NCBI GenBank assembly: GCA_003427395.1
Contig: BFEA01000284.1
Span: 1,097,625-1,134,904 of the forward strand
Direction of reading: 5' to 3'
Length of the DNA stretch: 37,280 bases
From: Chara braunii
Lineage: Eukaryota > Streptophyta > Charophyceae > Charales > Characeae
Shown here: positions 19,769 through 32,909 of the stretch, one piece after another
Position numbering within the stretch: the first letter of the stretch is position 1
Layout: the number at the start of each line of letters is the position of its first letter
Position numbers and translations under genes: made by a program
Notes under the pieces: model-generated
What the model was told of the DNA's origin: nothing
The model's input: only the letters and a program-made list of their open reading frames with translations
The model's database searches: none

Positions 19769-21212
19769 TGCCCCCCTCCTCTACCCAGTGGCGGACAGTT
19801 TTTAAAATGATCGCTTCAAATTCACATGTACAACTGAAAACATAAGATGAATACGTACCATGTTGTTGCATGCAATCGAGTCAGCGACTCCACACATGCA
19901 ATTGTGCCAGAGCCAAGGAAGCAACCCTACATTTGAGCTGCGAGTCCCAAAGCTCATCATGAGCAAGCTAAGGCAGGCAGGCAAGAAGGCCTCACTTACC
20001 GCTACTCCCTTCCTTTGTGTGTGCTGCTTCCATGGTGTTATTTTGCTGCTCCCAGAGGCTACTACTGGGACTAAAACTAGCTGCTCCTTATGGACACAAT
20101 CAACTCCAGACGCCAGACTTACAGTCTATGCCATGTGACAGCCAGCAATCACAAGAATGAATGCATCCCTTCCCTTTCGTTTAGCCATCTTCTAAAACCA
20201 GAGGAGGTAAGTCGCAATATACAGAGAATCATAAAATGATTTCTCCGTACTGGTGATTAGTACGACGCCGATTACACAAGAAGACATCGTTAGTATTGTA
20301 CCATTCATCAACAGAAATGTCAAGAACGCAGATCGTTGAGAGAAGACCGTGGTTGTGCTGCTGCACCTCGTGCACACGAGGAACCATACACGTGGCATCC
20401 ATCCGGGACACACGTGCCGTTGGGCCCCCATAAAACCCCTACTGCACTCACCCTAACTCCTTACTTTTCGCACTTATCCGACTGGCATAGGTCAGCCAGA
20501 GAGCTTGGGAGCTCGAGCACCGAAGTGTCCTACGTGAATGGCAATCAGTCAGCCCTGCAGTTTTTCTCGAGAGGCCCACGTGATGTGCCACTCAGGAAAA
20601 AGTGGTGGTCCCGTGCACATAGTGGGCCCCTCAGCTTCCAAAAGACGAGCACATCACGACTTTTGGCAAAGCCTCACATCGCAGCATGGCGAGTCATCTC
20701 CACACAAATGCAGGCCAGTCAGAAACAAGTGGTGGTCCCCAGAACCTTAAGTCATGAAGAGGCAGTGGTGCTCTCGGAAGTGAAGAATACGTAGGTAGGT
20801 TTTTCCCGCATCGCTCTGGAAAACCGCAAGTGAGGTGCGCACAATGGACAGGCTGTGTCGATGGCACCAATATTGAAAACAAAACTCGAGATTCATGCAT
20901 ACGTTTTTCTCAAGTCCCAACTTCATACTGTCAACAGCTTCCTGCAAACTCAGAAGATGGAGGAACTATATGACCGACAAGCACTTATGCTGAACGTGCT
21001 CTGTTATTGCTTAACAGTTTTCCAAATCCCTCCCCAACTTCGAGCCACCGTGCTCCCATGAAAACCATTCAGAGCCTGTGTAACGTGGCCCAAAGGGCCC
21101 CATGCCCCCTACTCGAATCACCAACTTCATTATTGCCAAAACAGATAAGGCAGTCTTATTCAATGCAGATGAAAAAACAGTGATGATCCAAATTTCCAGG
21201 ACGACCTACACG
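19769..21212. other. Unassigned, probably non-coding
   Basis: Many short overlapping frames occur on both strands but none has recognisable motifs. The 13-mer AAGTGGTGGTCCC occurs twice (about 20600 and 20728). No RNA gene or mobile element recognised. Confidence 0.45.

Positions 21213-21287
<75 letters not shown>
21213..21287. repeat. C33 homopolymer followed by CT microsatellite
   Basis: An uninterrupted run of 33 C at 21213-21245, then TCCTC and a CT repeat to 21287. The minus strand is a G33 run that could form a G-quadruplex. Such runs are also prone to sequencing length error. Confidence 0.95.
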
Positions 21288-21289
<2 letters not shown>

Positions 21290-21418
21290 CCCTCCCCCCT
21301 CCGTGTGCGTGTGTGTCCGCTGATTCAAGTGGTTATCTTTGCAGGCCTTGGAAAGAACCTCCAAGAGCTCTGCACTTACTTGTGCGCATGCATTGCTCAT
21401 GTGCGTTTGTGGCAGAAA

Positions 21419-21500
21419 GTGCAAGAGAGAAGGGAATCAGTTGTGGTAGAGTGTGCAAGAGAGAAGGGAATCAGTAGGTTGCAAGAGGGAATGGGCTCAG
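21419..21500. repeat. 34-bp direct repeat with third degenerate copy
   Basis: GTGCAAGAGAGAAGGGAATC occurs at 21419 and 21453, and a weaker version (GCAAGAGGGAATGGGCTCAG) follows at 21481. Confidence 0.85.
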
Positions 21501-21570
21501 CAGTACAAATCTCCTCAAGAAGTATCATGTGTGCTTTCGCATGTCTGTGTTGTGTGTGTGTGTGTGTGTG

Positions 21571-21730
21571 TGTTGTTTTAAAAGACCCCAGACTCTCTCT
21601 CTCATTCCCTTCACAAATCATCACAAGCCATCCATAACGAAAATGTTTAGATAGACAATATAATAGCAAATGCACGGTTGGCCATGTTTGTGTGCTTCAG
21701 CGCCAAGTGCCCACACACCTGTCTCCTGCC
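21571..21730 (+). repeat. 160-bp direct repeat, left copy
   Basis: About 90 percent identical by eye to 22342-22501, in the same orientation and offset by 771 bp. It starts in TGTTGTTTTAA and ends in CACACACCTGTCTCCTGCC. A TG run touches its left end. Confidence 0.9.
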
Positions 21731-21794
21731 GAAGCGGCACACTTGCGCATATACATATGTATACATATATATATTTCAAACCATAAGGGGATGG

Positions 21795-22160
21795 AGGGCA
21801 GAAGGCAACTTACCTAAGATGGAAGACTACTCCACCAAGAAGGCACCAACCCGACCCCCTAAAAGGTCCGAACAAACTTGGAGAGCCTTCCGCATGGGCC
21901 CACAAAACCAAAAACTCATTTACCAAGAACAAAGAAACACAACAGCATTGGCATTCCCGACATTCATCTCAAACTACACACTCGCGTCACTGCCAAAGAG
22001 GAGGAAGAAGATGAGAGACAACCTACCTAAGACAGAAGACTACTCCAACAAGAACGCACCGACCACCCCTGCTAAGCGACCGAAAAAAACTGGGAAAGCC
22101 TTCCAAGCCGGCCCACAAAACATACAGTCCCCCCAAAGAGAACTCAATGGCCACCCGTAA
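21795..22160 (+). CDS. Possible exon with a 71-codon in-frame repeat, unknown protein
   Basis: I do not recognise this protein. The frame contains NLPKMEDYSTKKAPT, then KR, WRAF and GPQNQ, and 213 bp (71 codons) later NLPKTEDYSNKNAPT, then KR, GKAF and GPQNI. The basic, Pro-rich repeat keeps its frame, and several differences are at third codon positions (TTA/CTA, CCA/CCG, AAA/AAG), which hints at coding. The frame starts upstream in AT-rich DNA without a convincing start and ends with TAA at 22158. It lies between two 160-bp direct repeats and may be part of a larger duplicated or mobile segment. Confidence 0.25.
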   Translation, partial: RAEGNLPKMEDYSTKKAPTRPPKRSEQTWRAFRMGPQNQKLIYQEQRNTTALAFPTFISNYTLASLPKRRKKMRDNLPKTEDYSNKNAPTTPAKRPKKTGKAFQAGPQNIQSPQRELNGHP

Positions 22161-22341
22161 ACATCCAAACAGCCCATGCTCTAAAGCCGGGCAAAGAATT
22201 GCTTTCTGAATTAGGCCGTGTAGAATCAACAAAACCAACAAGACATATCCAACCACAAAAAGAGAGAATAGCTCACTAGTACGAGCCCGATACTAGCCGC
22301 TCAAATCTGCCAAGACAGAGAGCTAGCAAGACCGGAATGTG

Positions 22342-24886
<2,545 letters not shown>

Positions 24887-24896
24887 GTGCGTGTGC

Positions 24897-24952
<56 letters not shown>
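24887..24952. repeat. (GT)n microsatellite
   Basis: GT run with C interruptions at its left end, starting about 100 bp after the B-box-like site. Confidence 0.97.
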
Positions 24953-24955
<3 letters not shown>

Positions 24956-27430
24956 CATTATGTATTCTACCGTCACAAGACCATTCTCTACCACAGCAAT
25001 ACAGAACATGGCTGGCCGACAAGCTTGCATTAACTTGCAACTCACCGTGAGAGGCTGTCTTCAAGGCAGGCTAACCACGGCACCACACAATCCGTGTGCT
25101 CCCAACGGGTCTCATCAAGCGCATTCGACGAGGATGTGGTCATGGAGACACCAAAAAGGGGGCAACGCTCAGCAAACACAGTGATGACGAGCATCTTTGA
25201 AAGCCTATGTGTCCTTGCTCTTGACTTCGAGAACTGGATGACTGGCCACGGTGCTGTCGTTGATAGTAATCAGTCTTTTACTGCTCATGCCGATCCGTTT
25301 CAGACAAGCAAGCCTCTTTTTGAAATTCCGAAGTTTCTTTTGACTCGTACATGAAGTCACTGGAGTCCACCGTCATTACATCCTTCTCGTCGTTCTCGAG
25401 ATCGCTTAACCTTCAACTTGCCTCCTCCCAGCCCCACCACTGCACATCTAGTCAACCTGAACACTGCGAGACTGGGAGACACCAAAAAGAACACATACCA
25501 AACACTGATCCCGCGAATGTGGGATCACGAGTTACCCAGTCCGCAACCCACAAGCCTATACTACTACCTCACCGCACCATTTCCGTGGTGCTCACTCACG
25601 CATAAACAACGCCGAAAGCTTCCACTTTCATGAAACTTAGCCAAACAACCGATTGCCAACAACCGTTTATTATTGCCGAGAAAGAACTTGCCAACCCACA
25701 AATCTCCGTCCTTACTCTTCGACCTGCCGGACGGACTTAGTTAGTTAGATTGTTACCAGTTGTCGACCATCCTTTATTGCTAAAAAAAAGATATTAAAAC
25801 AAAAGACTTGCAACGTGCAAACCCCTGCCCACACAACCCCCGTCAATGAAATCAATGGCCACTGTCACAGGTATGGAATAAACAACAAATATCACATCAT
25901 TGGATGACGGCAAGGTAACCATAACCACACCATGAACATCCAGAAGCTCGCACATTTCTGAGCTGCGCGAATAGGAATCCGGGCAAACAACAGACAAACA
26001 GAAGTGCCGCACAGGCCTGTGAAGGTGGGCGGCCTACAGATTAGTCAGAAAATCAAAAATCTTCAAACAGCACAGCCAATGGCTGCCCAAGGCATGAAAA
26101 ACAAGCAAAAGGAAAGCTATGCCACAGGAATTGTGCCAATGACGGGAAGAAATGGCAGCAAATACCATCAATGCCAGCAAAAAAACAGGCAGTCCAGAAA
26201 TGGCCAGCCTGATTGCACGACGGCATAATCATCATAACAATGACTCGGCGAAGGGCAAACAAAAGATGTATTGATTAAGAGGCAAAGGAAGGAGAGGCTC
26301 CCTAACTGTCAAAGGTGAGAGCCACAATTGCAAGAAAACATTTCGAGCAGAAACTGATCAGAAGAGTCGAGCAACCAATTTAAAAACAAAAAGAAAAACT
26401 TACTCCGAAGCAGCACTGAAGGCCCAACGTTGGGAAAGAGAACCAGGAGCTTAGGAAGGAGTTGAGAGGAACAGAGCACATCGGGTTATATGGAAGAAAA
26501 GGAGAGGACATACAGCGAGAGAAGAGGAGCACGACGGCGGAACCGAACAATGAAAATCGAAGAAAGAAAATCAAATCTCCCAGACGCTTACAACTAGAAA
26601 GACGCATCAAGATGACGCAAGTCAGCGAAGAAGAAGTGAACAAATGTTCCCAAAGCACAGGCGCAAGTAGGTGTCTACCGGGCGAGGACGGGCGCAGAAC
26701 CGTGGCTGCAGGACAGGAGGAATGCAAGGTGCTGCCTGGAGTAAGGCAGCAACCGGAAGCAAAAGCTGCAGCAAGACAAAGCCCTGAACGAAGAAGCGAG
26801 CAGGCGGAGGCAGCAAGACGACCAGCAAGACAAGAGAGAGAAGGCTAACTAACGAGGGACGCGGTGGTCAGACGCATCAGCTCTCTAAATCGAAAATGAG
26901 ATCAACCGGTTGAGTGAGACGAGAAAAGGGAAAAAGGTAGCGGAAACAAGCAGACAGAGAGGAAAGAATCTCAGGCACATGAAAAGCATTTCATTGAACA
27001 GTCGGGGCAACAGTCTCTTCGAGGAGATTAACTGTTGATGGCTGTGGTGCTTGCTGCACCAGCGCTCTTAACTCAATAATCCCAAGTCAATCCAATGGTA
27101 AGGGGTCAGTATGCCTGCATGCGGACTGTGCGGCTTTGTGGCACGAAAACCTGACCACAGCAACAGAGCAAGATGCACGATTGACTGCTGCGCTGCAAGC
27201 CGACATGTCCAGCAAGCGACTAAGCAAGCACTAGAAACAACGAAAACATGCCCAGTTCAAATCAGGATAGAAAAGTGAAAAGAGCCCTGTCGACACGGAA
27301 AAAGGGAAATCAAAAAAGGAAAAAAAGAAAACACAGCCAACCTGGTAAGCGAGCAAACAGGTGAAAAGTTAGTAACCATCTATTCATATCAGGATTTAGG
27401 ACTAACAGATTCCATATCCCAGTCTCGGCA
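24953..27430. other. Unassigned, probably non-coding
   Basis: The longest frame (26462-26848) is Arg-, Glu- and Gln-rich. In a neighbouring frame the same stretch reads as a Gln/Asp/Lys-rich helix, so the pattern is compositional. It might be a gag-like remnant, but no zinc knuckle or protease motif is seen. No RNA gene found. Confidence 0.4.
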
Positions 27431-27552
27431 CCAGAGTTTAGCTGGGAGTCAGTACACTCCTACCCAGAGTACAGCTGGGAGTCGGTACAGTCCTACCCAG
27501 AGTATAGCCGGGCGTCAGTACGCTCCTAAGAAGAATCAGTACACTCCTAAGA
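27431..27552 (+). repeat. 33-bp minisatellite, about 3.5 copies
   Basis: CCAGAGT(T/A)(T/C)AGCTGGGAGTC-type units start at 27431, 27464 and 27497, with a shorter AAGAATCAGTACACTCCTA variant at the end. The period keeps frame; one frame reads AGSQYTPTQS repeated and ends with PKKNLMS and a stop. No start codon or family recognised. Confidence 0.85.
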
Positions 27553-27917
27553 AGAATCTCATGAGCTAGCATCATGACCACTTGTAGATTAACGCCAAAC
27601 AATGAGAAACAGAAAAAAGAAACAATAAGACCACCGCTCCTGCCGTTTTCCTTTCTTTTTTTTTTTCCCCTTTCCTAATCAAGGCTGTTGGCCGCACTTT
27701 TTGATCAGTGAGATAATCGACAGTTCAAACCCAGCCCCACCACACAGCCTTCTGCATGCTGTGTGCTTACACAGACAGACACTGCATGCTTGTTGTAAAT
27801 CCCCCTATCAACTCCTGGCAAAGTGCCAACACCGCCCGGCACAAATACCCCTCAAATATTTCTGCTGAGAAATGAATCACTAACCACAACTGAGTCATTG
27901 CTAACCAGACGCGAGTT
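27553..27917. other. Unassigned spacer
   Basis: A T-rich run lies at 27652-27667. On the minus strand GGGTTTGAACTG near 27726-27737 resembles a weak tRNA B box, but no tRNA fold is seen. Confidence 0.4.
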
Positions 27918-27983
27918 ATGTGTGTGTGTGTGTGTGCCTGTGTGTGCATTCTTCCACATTTTCGGACAGCACACACACACACA

Positions 27984-28040
<57 letters not shown>
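27918..28040. repeat. TG run followed by (AC)n microsatellite
   Basis: A GT run to about 27947, a 21-base spacer, then an AC run of about 36 units (27969-28040) with one AT interruption. The complementary runs could pair as a hairpin. Confidence 0.97.
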
Positions 28041-28044
<4 letters not shown>

Positions 28045-28741
28045 GCACTGCTGCTACGAAAAGTGAGATCCAATCACAGCACAACGCATCCGCCGCAGCT
28101 GCCTGCAATTGCTTGATACTCCCAAACCTACCTCTTCTTCTCTGTCTTCCTGGATGCTCTTCCGCAGAATGAATGCCTGCACTGCTTCCCTTGCTTCACT
28201 TCCTCGATAAAACGGAAGACCAGGAACACAGCTGATGAAATAAAGTTTTCAGGCCTTCAATGCTAAATTACGAAAAAAAAAAAAAAAAAAAAAAAAAGAA
28301 GCTGCAACCCAACGCAAAAATGAACAAGGAAAACCAACATGATTCCTCATGTTCCTATCCTGTGTCCTATCCTGACATCTGCACATTAACTCACTGCTAA
28401 CAACCCTTTCTGTTCTTGTGTCCTTACTAACCTTTCCAATTCAACAACGTGCCATCTCGCCAAGAAGTTAGTTAGATCCCTGGAACCTTCCTTCTCATAT
28501 AGGAAACTCGTATCTGTCTAGTGGGCAAGTGTCATAGAGGACCACAACCTCTAGAAGGCCTCCTCACCGCTTTCCCCCACAAGTCTCTGCAGACATGGGT
28601 AGACTACTCAGAGGGCTTCAAGTGCTAGCCCGACGCAGCTCATCGCATTCTAACATATTCATTCTCTCTCTCGTTCCCCCAGCCTCCCTGCAAACGTGGT
28701 CAGCACCTTGCATTACCATGAACACACCGCTCAGCGACAGA
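28041..28741. other. Unassigned, contains A24 run
   Basis: A run of about 24 A at 28274-28297 is preceded within 60 bases by AATAAAG (28240). This could be the poly(A) tail of a retroposed or processed sequence in plus orientation, but no body or target duplication is identified. Confidence 0.4.
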
Positions 28742-29140
28742 ATAATATTTCTCCGGCCACCCTAACCGGTCTGCCAAAGACAGTGGCAGCAGCAAAAATT
28801 TGTCCAGTTCCCTTTGGCTGCCCATCACTCTACCCGGTCCTTGAAATGCCATCACATTATGTCACTGTGTAGGCTCANAGACAGGAGAATGCTTCTCACT
28901 CGCACTTACCATATATAATATTTCTCCGGCCACCCTAACCGGTCTGCCAAAGGCAGTGGCAGCAGCAAAAAATTGTCCAGTTCCCTTTGGCTGCCCATCA
29001 CTCTACCCGGTCCTTGAAATGCCGTCACATTATGTCACTGTGTAGGCTCAGAGACAGGAGAATGCTTCTCACTCGCACTTACCATGGCGGCAGCAAAGAT
29101 CATGTCCCTTCCATCCTGGCTGCCGATCACTCTACCCCCC
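28742..29140. repeat. 173-bp tandem duplication with degenerate third copy
   Basis: Unit 1 (28742-28914) and unit 2 (28915 to about 29084) are nearly identical. A partial third unit (GGCGGCAGCAAAGATCATG, GCTGCCGATCACTCTACCC) follows. On the minus strand each unit boundary contains TGGTAAGTGCGAG, a good match to a plant 5' splice site. Confidence 0.9.
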
Positions 29141-30571
29141 AATCCATGAAACTTCCATCATGACAAATCACTGAACAGCCCATCCAGCCTCTGTATGCAG
29201 CGCATTCAAAGACCAGATGCAACATGACAGCCGTTTACACCTGTGCTCAGCCCCTCCTGCAGTTCCTGCCCCCCCATCTCTGCTATGTGTGTAACGTAAC
29301 AAAAGTAGCCTCAGCAATAACTGCCAGCATAATGATGTATAATGCGCTGCTGATTTTCAATTGCACAGACAGAACGGACCCTTTCTTGTGAATATTGCCA
29401 GGCTACACATAAACGCCATCCAACAGAAAAAACATAGTCTAGAATCATATCAACAACGAACGGGAGAAACTTGAACAGACCTCGACCTCCTCTCACCCTA
29501 CTAGCAATTCCCAGCCTCTCTTTCTCCCTTGCGTCCTTCCTCATTTGCCTGCCAACAAATCCCCATCTGGACAGATTCTGTGCATCTGAACAGATTCCAT
29601 GCATCCTGTGCACATGACCTGCTTGGGCAAGCAGAGCAAATTCTCACAGCAATGCTTTGAGGGTACCTTCGCTAGAGATTCTGAAAATGCTTCCTCGATT
29701 AGGCATCAGCCCTGGGGACACACGTGCACACACCCCACCTTCACTCTTCGCAAACCCCAAGTTCGAGCCAACGCTGGGCCGTGGTGCTCCACGTGTGTAC
29801 ACACACAAAGCAGCTAACTCCATCGGGCCAATAGACATGATTCTCAGCCCATCTTCAGAGTCACATGATCCCAGCAAGCTCCAGCCTTCACACAACATCC
29901 TGAGTCCCATATGTGCTGCACCCGAATTGACACAGGGAGGCGGGCAAGAGTACTTGTCTAGCAAATGATTGCCTCACCCGCAAAGGACCCAGGAATCGGG
30001 AAACCATGCCGTTTTGAAACTTCCACCACCCCCCAGTTTCACTTGCACGATGGTCTCCTTTCCGTTGCCCTAGGGCTCTCAATATACATACCCCTAAGAT
30101 TGATGGATGGACAAGAGAAACCATCGATCATATGTCGGCAAAGGAAATACAGAATACCGCATGGACTTCCGAGTCCATGACTCTCCCATACCCTGTCTGC
30201 TCCCGCGAAGCCAAAACTGTCTGTCAGCCTAATGAACCAAAGCTGGAGGGCAAAAAGGACCTCACACCACTACCTAGACTCAAAACAATAGAAGACCCCG
30301 AAAGGTAGCCCAATGAATATATAACACCTGGAGACCTACCTACCTTCCCTGCCATAATTGCTCACCAAACCCGCATACTAAGTCCCAGTACCAGTGGTGT
30401 TTGCTGCTCCGATTTCTGTGCTTTCCCGGCTCCACTACAACAGCTGCTGCCTCGGGTGAAAGGGGGGGAAACGAAGGCGTAGTGCCCCACAAAAATGGGC
30501 ATACATCCAACCGATTCTTAAAATAATGTGCAACTTCAGATGGCCTTCATCAGATGGCCTTCATCATCAGT
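29141..30571. other. Unassigned; likely 3' flank of the kinase gene at its right end
   Basis: Overlapping frames on both strands at 29599-30180 have no recognised motifs. Close to the kinase stop, a 15-bp duplication (CAGATGGCCTTCAT, 30536-30565) would lie in the kinase 3' UTR. No clear AATAAA is seen there. Confidence 0.45.
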
Positions 30572-31423
30572 TCATCTGCAGGGCCTCCATATCCTCGCTA
30601 ATGAGGACCATGGATCCTTCGGGCCGCTGCTGCTGAGCTGACCCTGATAGGTTTCTTCCCTTTCATCGGTCACGCACTCGTCACAAGCACCTTCTGAAAG
30701 GAGGGATAAGCTGTCCAGTGCCGTGTCGACACCTTCGGAGTGGAGGGTGTCGGCAGACGCATCATAGTACACACTTTCCTCATCCTCCCAGCAGCAACTC
30801 TCACCCATGCCCTCACCCTCCCTCCCTGTATCCACGGCTACTGACACTTTTCCTTCCTCCTGCAGAAAGAGTCCTGGGTCACTGCTGCTACTAAGATAAA
30901 TCAAATCTTCAGACGAATCCAAGCTAACGTCGTCAACAATGTCAATCAATTCTGCACGTTCCACAGAAAGCAGATGCTCATTTAAAAAGTTGAGCCCGCC
31001 AGCTGCCATTGCTGCAACGGCCTTGCCCCAAGGTGTTCCCTGGTTGAAAACATTCTGCCTTACTATTTCGGCAGCACTAGTTCTGGCCGATGGCCAGAGG
31101 GGTTTCTCTAGAGGTGAGAGCTCAGAATCCCTTTTCTCCTCCTTCGCATAGCCTTTATGTCCACTGAAAATGAAGCTATCACTCTTGCCCCGCCTTCGCA
31201 TCTCGCACTCCACCAGCTCTTCTTTACCCGGAGGCCAATCCCCAGAGTGGAGCTGTACACTACCTACACTACTCGATGCTACGCAACGAGGCAGTTGCAA
31301 TGCATCCTCCTCTTGTACTACACTCACATCGCTACCGTCGTCGCTGACGATCTGCTGCAGAATCCATGGATGCTGCAGCAATTCCACAACACTTGGACGG
31401 TCCTCAGGCACCTTTACCAAAAC
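30572..31423 (-). CDS. Ser/Thr protein kinase, terminal exon (end of catalytic domain plus acidic tail)
   Basis: The exon starts after a good 3' splice site on the minus strand (pyrimidine-rich run, then GGCAG, at 31424-31428). Its first residues VLVKVPEDRPSVVELLQHPWI are the last subdomain of a eukaryotic protein kinase, with the conserved Arg in DRPS and the closing HPWI helix. The wording is closest to STE/MAP3K-like kinases, though the family is not certain. About 255 residues follow, rich in Ser, Glu and Asp, without recognised domains (for example DIVDDVSLDSSEDLIYLSSS); this is likely a disordered regulatory tail. The frame ends with TGA at 30572-30574. The open frame also continues upstream to 31567, but that part is intron. 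No earlier exons are visible, so the gene is partial here. Confidence 0.7.
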   Translation of the reverse strand, partial: VLVKVPEDRPSVVELLQHPWILQQIVSDDGSDVSVVQEEDALQLPRCVASSSVGSVQLHSGDWPPGKEELVECEMRRRGKSDSFIFSGHKGYAKEEKRDSELSPLEKPLWPSARTSAAEIVRQNVFNQGTPWGKAVAAMAAGGLNFLNEHLLSVERAELIDIVDDVSLDSSEDLIYLSSSSDPGLFLQEEGKVSVAVDTGREGEGMGESCCWEDEESVYYDASADTLHSEGVDTALDSLSLLSEGACDECVTDEREETYQGQLSSSGPKDPWSSLARIWRPCR

Positions 31424-32059
31424 CTGCCACAGAAAGTGAAAGCAAAAGAATCGAGTTGAATCGACAATAGGGAACTCTTTATATCGCCCAAAGAAACCCA
31501 ATCCATGAAACAATAATACAGAAAAAGAATGTCCATTGACATCATGGCATTGCCAGCAATCTACCACTTATACAACTTCAAAGAGCAAACGAACACACTA
31601 TGCCCACATGATGGAATGATCAGCGAAATGGACACTTTCTGAAGCTGCAAGAGAGTTCAATGCAAGTGCAAGTAAGTCCATAATCCAGCAGCTGTTGCAG
31701 CTTCACATGCAACAGAGCAAGACATACAGAAAGCTAGGGAGATATCCCAGGCGCCCGGGTCCCAATGTCACGCCCGGATTGGCGACTGGGTGACCGGCCG
31801 GGCATGACCCCCGGGAGCCTCAGCGCGCGCAAAAAAAACAAAAAAAACAAAACAAATCCAAAAAAATCTGAAAAACAATTATGTTGTGTAGAATTGCAAT
31901 ACAAACAACTTTTGGCTGAGGGTCACATCAGAATTCCTCACAGAACTAAAGATTAAAAAGAAAATAACCATATCACACTACGGCACCCCCCTTTAAACCC
32001 CCTTAGCCCCTTTAAAATTCATTTACGCTCCCCTTTCCCCACCTTGACAGCTAACACTC
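31424..32059 (-). other. Intron of the kinase gene (at least in part), with GC-rich patch
   Basis: The splice acceptor at 31424 implies intron on the minus strand from here upward. A GC-rich, repeat-like patch at 31750-31832 (CCCAGGCGCCCGGG, GCCCGGATTGGCGACTGGG, CCCCCGGGAGCC) is unlike its AT-rich surroundings. No upstream kinase exon is found before the repeats begin. Confidence 0.45.
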
Positions 32060-32120
32060 AAAAAAAAAAAAAGAGAGCCCGGATTTAGGCTCCTCTCGGA
32101 GAGGGCGGAAAAAAACCACC

Positions 32121-32151
<31 letters not shown>
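32060..32151 (+). ncRNA. Three consecutive hairpins between A13 and T27 runs
   Basis: A13 (32060-32072) is followed by GAGCC/GGCTC (32075-32092, 8-base loop), CCTCTC-G-GAGAGG (32092-32104), GGCGG/CCGCC (32104-32123, 10-base loop), and then T27 (32125-32151). The stems abut or share one base. The layout suggests a compact structured RNA ending in an oligo(T) tract, or the 3' end of a retroelement. The family is unknown. Confidence 0.5.
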
Positions 32152-32239
32152 GCCATGACCAGGTCACCTGGGCTTGGATTGGTTTTCGGACGAGGGAGGG
32201 ATTACAGTTGTGGCATTGGAGCTTAGCTGCTTAAGGAAA

Positions 32240-32690
32240 AAAAAAATTCGTAGGAAAGGGATCTGCTTTATGTGGACGGACAGAACATGGTGAGTGTGCT
32301 TTAAGTGGACAGGGATCGAACAAGGGGATTGTGCTTTAAATGTACAGGTAACGAGTACAGTACCTTTGCTAGCATTGGAAATCATTCCGATAGGACAGTG
32401 TTGGCCTTTGAAGGTAGACGGGGTTCAAACGCGGTATCCCTGTTACTTTAACTGACTGGGCTCCAGTTTTTTAGCTTTGTTTTTTAGCTTTGTTTTTTTG
32501 GCTTTCGACGGTGGTCGGGTTAGCTTAGGGATTCGAACCAGGTACCCTTGCAGCTGTTAGTGTGTTTTCTGGGTGTTTTAGNAAGGNGTCGTGAAGTAAA
32601 AAAGGGATTNGATCCAGGTACCTCTGTGTTTTNGGTAGTTCTGACGTTGTCTGTTGTTGTCAGGTTACTTGATCGAACACCTACCGGGTT
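32240..32690 (-). repeat. Array of degenerate repeats with tRNA B-box-like cores
   Basis: On the minus strand, units of the form TTAAAGCACA, a short C-rich spacer, then GTTCGATCCC or GGTTCGAATCCC recur. Plus-strand cores are GGGATCGAAC (about 32310), GGGGTTCAAAC (about 32420), GGGATTCGAACC (about 32529), GGGATTNGATCC (about 32605) and GATCGAAC (about 32670). One is a perfect B-box consensus (GGTTCGAATCC on minus). No complete tRNA fold is seen. Six or more ambiguous bases lie in this stretch. Confidence 0.5.
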
Positions 32691-32909
32691 TGGATTTGNA
32701 GACNGGCCTGGGGTCGGCTGTGAGTGTAGCTTAGAATTTTAGGATGAGACGCGTGTGCGAACTATAATAGGCATGATTGCGTGNCATCGGGTCTTTTTCA
32801 GGTCCGACGCATACNGCAACTGATCNTTTCCNGAGATGGTCAGTTGGTCAAAGGCGGAGGTGGGTTAGTGGAAGGAAGAAGTTGAGTAAAGGGTGACGTA
32901 TGGTGGAAA

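Noticed and set aside
26462-26848. Arg/Gln/Glu-rich ORF as a possible gag gene
   Set aside because: Composition only; no zinc knuckle, capsid or protease motif, and neighbouring frames look equally biased.
29599-30180. Overlapping ORFs of 70-106 codons on both strands
   Set aside because: No motif, no codon pattern and no conserved start; they look like chance frames in C-rich DNA.
30535-30565. CTGATGAAGGCC-type words on the minus strand resembling a second hammerhead core
   Set aside because: There is no GAAA or closing stems; this is a 15-bp duplication after the kinase stop.
31157-31459. Plus-strand ORFs over the kinase exon
   Set aside because: They are antisense to a frame with a clear kinase motif and a splice acceptor.
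32516-32560. A tRNA gene on the minus strand around the perfect B box
   Set aside because: No acceptor stem, D arm or anticodon arm can be drawn, and the motif is one unit of a degenerate repeat array.
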